Below are positions 60,759 to 64,000 of a stretch of 64,000 nt of DNA, piece after piece. The position numbers and the translations under genes were made by a program. Position 1 is the first letter of the stretch. Every line of letters begins with the position of its first letter. The notes beneath the pieces are model-generated. The model was not told the DNA's origin. It made no database searches and was given only the letters and a program-made list of their open reading frames with translations. The stretch is from Rhodeus uyekii. Lineage: Eukaryota; Chordata; Actinopteri; Cypriniformes; Acheilognathidae. The stretch lies in the NCBI GenBank assembly GCA_037043235.1, contig JAWRVZ010000065.1, positions 1,543,501-1,607,500 on the forward strand. The letters run 5' to 3'.

Positions 60759-60992
60759 TCAACGCCGGGTCACTGTTTTGCGCTGGCCGCGTTTATTTCT
60801 CAGAGGTTGAGAGTGCGATAATTCCACATCGACATCATGCTGGAGGAAAATATCTGTCGGCCCCGAAACGAGATGTAAACAGTCGGACACTCCTCCTGTC
60901 TCGGTGCTCATTGACTGAGCGCGCGGACACCAGCGCCACACCGACTCATTTACATAGAAGGCGGAGTCTAAGAGCGCTTCACTGGGTGTCAC
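60759..60992 (-). other. 77-codon open frame just upstream of neurl1, in the same frame
   Basis: It starts with ATG at 60992 and ends in TGA at 60759-60761. One GTC codon separates it from the neurl1 ATG, so it is in frame with it. If transcribed it is an upstream ORF, and the TGA rules out a longer N terminus. The peptide shows no known domain. Confidence 0.5.
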
Positions 60993-61066
60993 TCCCCTCC
61001 ACTACAGACCCACGCACACACATCAATATTCAGCAAAAGCACATAACCCAACAACCAATCTAGAAC

Positions 61067-61172
61067 CTAATATTTTCTTAAATACATGCAATGAAAGTAT
61101 GTTGCGTTGCACATTTTTCTAATATTTTCTTAAATACATGCAATGAAAGTATATTGCATTGCACATTTTTCT
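61067..61172. repeat. Tandem duplication of a 52-bp unit, two copies
   Basis: CTAATATTTTCTTAAATACA begins at 61067 and again at 61119. Copies differ at about three bases. Confidence 0.92.
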
Positions 61173-61399
61173 ATCAATAATTTAAAAGTGCCAGATGCCA
61201 ATTATTGCCTACATTATACATTTAATTTACAGTTTTGTGTATTTATAATGCATTACTAAGTTATTAATTACTGTCATTTAATTACTTTTCTCTTGTAAAA
61301 GTAAGCGATTACTCTTAATTTACCTCTGACGTGCATTAAATGCTCTATAGACTAAACAGATCTATATATTTAAAAAAAAAAACCTTCCTCTATTCTCCA

Positions 61400-61500
61400 A
61401 GCTTGTACTACTAATGTTTGAAACTTTGTACTGGAAGCACTCTTATGTACTTTTGAATCGTTTTGGATAAAGGGTCTGCTAAATGAATAAATGTAAATGT
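61400..61500 (+). mobile_element. SINE/LINE 3' tail
   Basis: Ends TTTTGGATAAAGGGTCTGCT, AAATGAATAAATGTAAATGT, the tail shared by fish L2-like LINEs and SINEs. Confidence 0.6.
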
Positions 61501-64000
61501 CTATATAAAACAACAGTGGATTTAGCATCATAATTTAAAGTATAATGTTAAAAGGTATGTTTTAATGTAACTTCCTTCCTTTATATACTTTGGTCAGTTC
61601 AAGAATAATTTATGTAGTTTTATATTATTTATTTGATTATTCATAAGAGCCGTTTAATGTCTGTCCTTGTATTGTTTAACTGGACGAGGTTGATATGGGA
61701 TTTAGAATGTAATTATTGAGTAATGCAGTGCTGTTTTTAAGTACAGTTATATAATTACACTGTTGAAGATGTAATTAGTAGCTAATTCATATTTTTTAGA
61801 GTAACTTATGCAAAGCTGTTTATTGGCCTACATTTATTCAGTGCTGTATATACTGTTCAGTATTGAATTTGAAAGTCTTATGAGGAGTTGGTAGGAAATT
61901 CAAGAATATTTATTTATTTATTCAAGTACTGTAGTACCATATTAAGCATTACTGGAATATACAAGTCTGCAAAACTAAAGTAAATTAGTAATATACTGTA
62001 GGTATTCACTGACAAAATTTTACATACTTAAAAATTGTTTGCAAGAAAAAGTGTGTTCTCAAATATTTAACGAAAATGTAAATTAGTACAACCTAATGCT
62101 CTTTTGAGGATCAGGAGGATTGGCACACTTCTCTGATGTGGTTGACCTAAAACAATATCTCAAGAGGAAGTACATCTTTCAGTTTAAAGTAAAGAGGAAA
62201 TGAGAAATGGGAAAGGAAATAGGCTTGTAGGAAAATGATGTTTACAATCCTTATTTTGTCGTGATACAGAATATCGCCAAACAACGTCCATATGGCCACC
62301 GTTCTCTACATCCCATCAGAATGACTGAAACAGTTTGTTAAAATCTCCAGAACTCCAGAAAGGAAGTAGAATATTAATTTCCTCTCTGGCTTTCTGTGAA
62401 TGTTGTTCTCTCTTTTCTGTGGCCCTTAAGAATTGTGCCCTGCTAATGTCATTTCTTCTACCAGTATTATTTCTGATACAGATCAGGGGACGTTAATTCA
62501 TAACACTTTTATGAATTCATAACACTTTTGAATTGACTTGGCAGAATTTTCATTCGGTTATATAAATCAGTTAATAAACAAATACCCTGAGGATTTCACT
62601 GTTTCAAGTTAATAAATAAATGTAATCAAAAAAAGGTCTTGGAGGATATAAACTCAATTAAACTCATTCTCACTGTTGCCCCTCTGATTACGTGGAAAAC
62701 ATTATACACTAAAATCACGTTAGCAATAATATTTACTTTTTTTGCCATCCCCTTTTTAACAATTGGAATTTTGAAGGGAACCATAACAAACCACAGGCCT
62801 CCGCTCCAGAACACCACCACTTTGATCAAAATGAAATCATCGCTTACTCCACAACGATGGGCTGATTGGTGCACTCTCTCACACATGGTGCACACATTTT
62901 TGGGAGCTCATGCTGAAACACACAAGCACTTGTGCTACTTTTGGGTTCAGAAATAAGGGATTGTCATGCGGCTTTCATTAGCACCGCATGAATGATGAAT
63001 CGATGTCCTTTACAATACATGACAAACAGAAATTAATGGGGCTCTTACAAAAACCTCCTTCTGAGAATTATGACTGCGCATGTTTGCCATTTAGTTGTTT
63101 TTGGGTTGAGGTAACTGTTGGAGTCATTTTGTTTTCTCTAGGAAACACACACTAAAATATTCATAGTTCAGTCACGAAATTCTTCAGAGCAGCTGAGCTG
63201 ATTTGTTCTCTTAAAGCTGACTGCTTTGGGCAATCGATATGTTTGTTCGATCTGTTTTCTGTTGCTCCCCTCCTTCCCCAGCACCACCTGCCTAGATCTG
63301 ATAGGGGGTTCTCCTCACTTTCCTCGCAGCAGCTCATGTACTATTCGTTGTATTTATGTGCACGTTTCGACAGTAGCCTTTACTCATGCCGGCAGCGGCA
63401 GGCAAAGTGCCAAGACCAAGCCTATGCACATTGCATTCTTATCAAGTACATGCTGTTTACTACTATTCCAAGAGTTGTCATGATTGAAATATTTTTGTAT
63501 ACACTACAAAGACCAAATGGCTTTCAACCAGGGGCATTTCCTCTGATGTGGTAAAGGAGGCAGTGTAAAAAAACTGTATAAGAAAATAATCGATATTACA
63601 AAAATAAAACAATGCAAATATTACATTCCAACGCAAATATCACAAATTTAACATTAAATAGAGTAAAAATCACAGTAACACTGTACAACAGCGATACCCA
63701 CAGGTAACAGTGGGAGGGAGGCTTGCCTCCCCTGAGCCCATTGACTTTTAACAGACCCTCCACGGTGAGTTTGAGGGGGATAATTGAGAATAAATGGGGG
63801 AAAAGTCACATGAATGGAGGAAATTCTTCCATTGTGTTACGAACAGAAACGGGTCAGAGCATGTACAATGCGAAGACTGATGAAGAGAGCAGGTTTCTAA
63901 CTAAAAATCCCACTTTTATTAAATCAAAACAAAAACACTTTAAATAACAAAACAAATGTGCACACTTGTGCATAAACTGAACTTAAACAACAGCATCCAC
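61501..64000. other. Upstream flank of neurl1, no gene seen
   Basis: AT-rich sequence. Short open frames at 62626-62956 and 63226-63554 show no recognisable domain. A small hairpin CATGCGG...CCGCATG lies near 62965-62990. Confidence 0.45.

Larger units (their letters stand above)
60230..61010 (-). promoter_or_regulatory. neurl1: CpG-rich neurl1 promoter/first-exon region
   Basis: CpG density rises sharply here compared with the AT-rich surroundings (for example GCGCGCGGACACC read + near 60918 and GGACGCGGAGACGCGCTCG near 60443). It surrounds the first coding exon. No TATA box could be fixed, as expected of a CpG-island promoter. The transcription start is unknown. Confidence 0.6.

Noticed and set aside
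62626..62956. Overlapping hydrophobic open frames on both strands
   Set aside because: No signal of a known membrane protein family and no splice or start support. Hydrophobicity follows from AT-rich codons.

Overview
The window is vertebrate DNA, almost certainly from a teleost and probably a cypriniform fish. It has large introns, GT-AG splice sites, dinucleotide and tetranucleotide repeats, and a repeat set typical of cyprinids: a DIRS retrotransposon, Tc1/pogo/hAT/Harbinger-like DNA elements and tRNA-derived SINEs. Almost all long open frames are repeat artefacts. Two real protein-coding genes are present and they point at each other.

Gene 1 (+ strand, about 5887-11447) is the 3' two thirds of sh3pxd2a (TKS5), a multi-SH3 podosome/invadopodium scaffold. 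Five coding exons carry SH3 domains 2 to 5; the PX domain and SH3-1 lie upstream of the window. Gene 2 (- strand, start codon 60755 to stop 22745) is neurl1 (neuralized E3 ubiquitin ligase 1). All six coding exons could be placed by splice phase, giving a 561-residue protein: an N-terminal MGGQ peptide, NHR1, NHR2 and a C3HC4 RING. Its first intron is about 15 kb. The convergent pair matches the tetrapod SH3PXD2A/NEURL1 arrangement as I recall it, so this is conserved synteny.

Layout: 110-4823 is a decayed DIRS-type tyrosine-recombinase retrotransposon with recognisable inverted ends and internal complementary region. 5.9-11.4 kb holds the sh3pxd2a exons, with a pogo-like DNA element in one intron. 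11.4-18.7 kb is 3' UTR plus intergenic DNA. 18.7-22.7 kb is the probable neurl1 3' UTR. 22.7-60.8 kb is neurl1 exons and introns. The introns hold a second DIRS gag remnant with a 185-bp tandem array, a Harbinger-like MITE nested in a SINE, a 34-copy 51-bp minisatellite (53.5-55.3 kb) and an 840-bp TCTA tract. About 60.2-61.0 kb is a CpG-rich neurl1 promoter and first exon. 61-64 kb is upstream flank without a gene.

I found no unknown gene system. The points most worth a second look are the 51-bp minisatellite that grew out of a dispersed repeat, the in-frame 77-codon open frame ending 3 nt before the neurl1 start, the DIRS element architecture and the nested MITE with its empty site visible in the same window.
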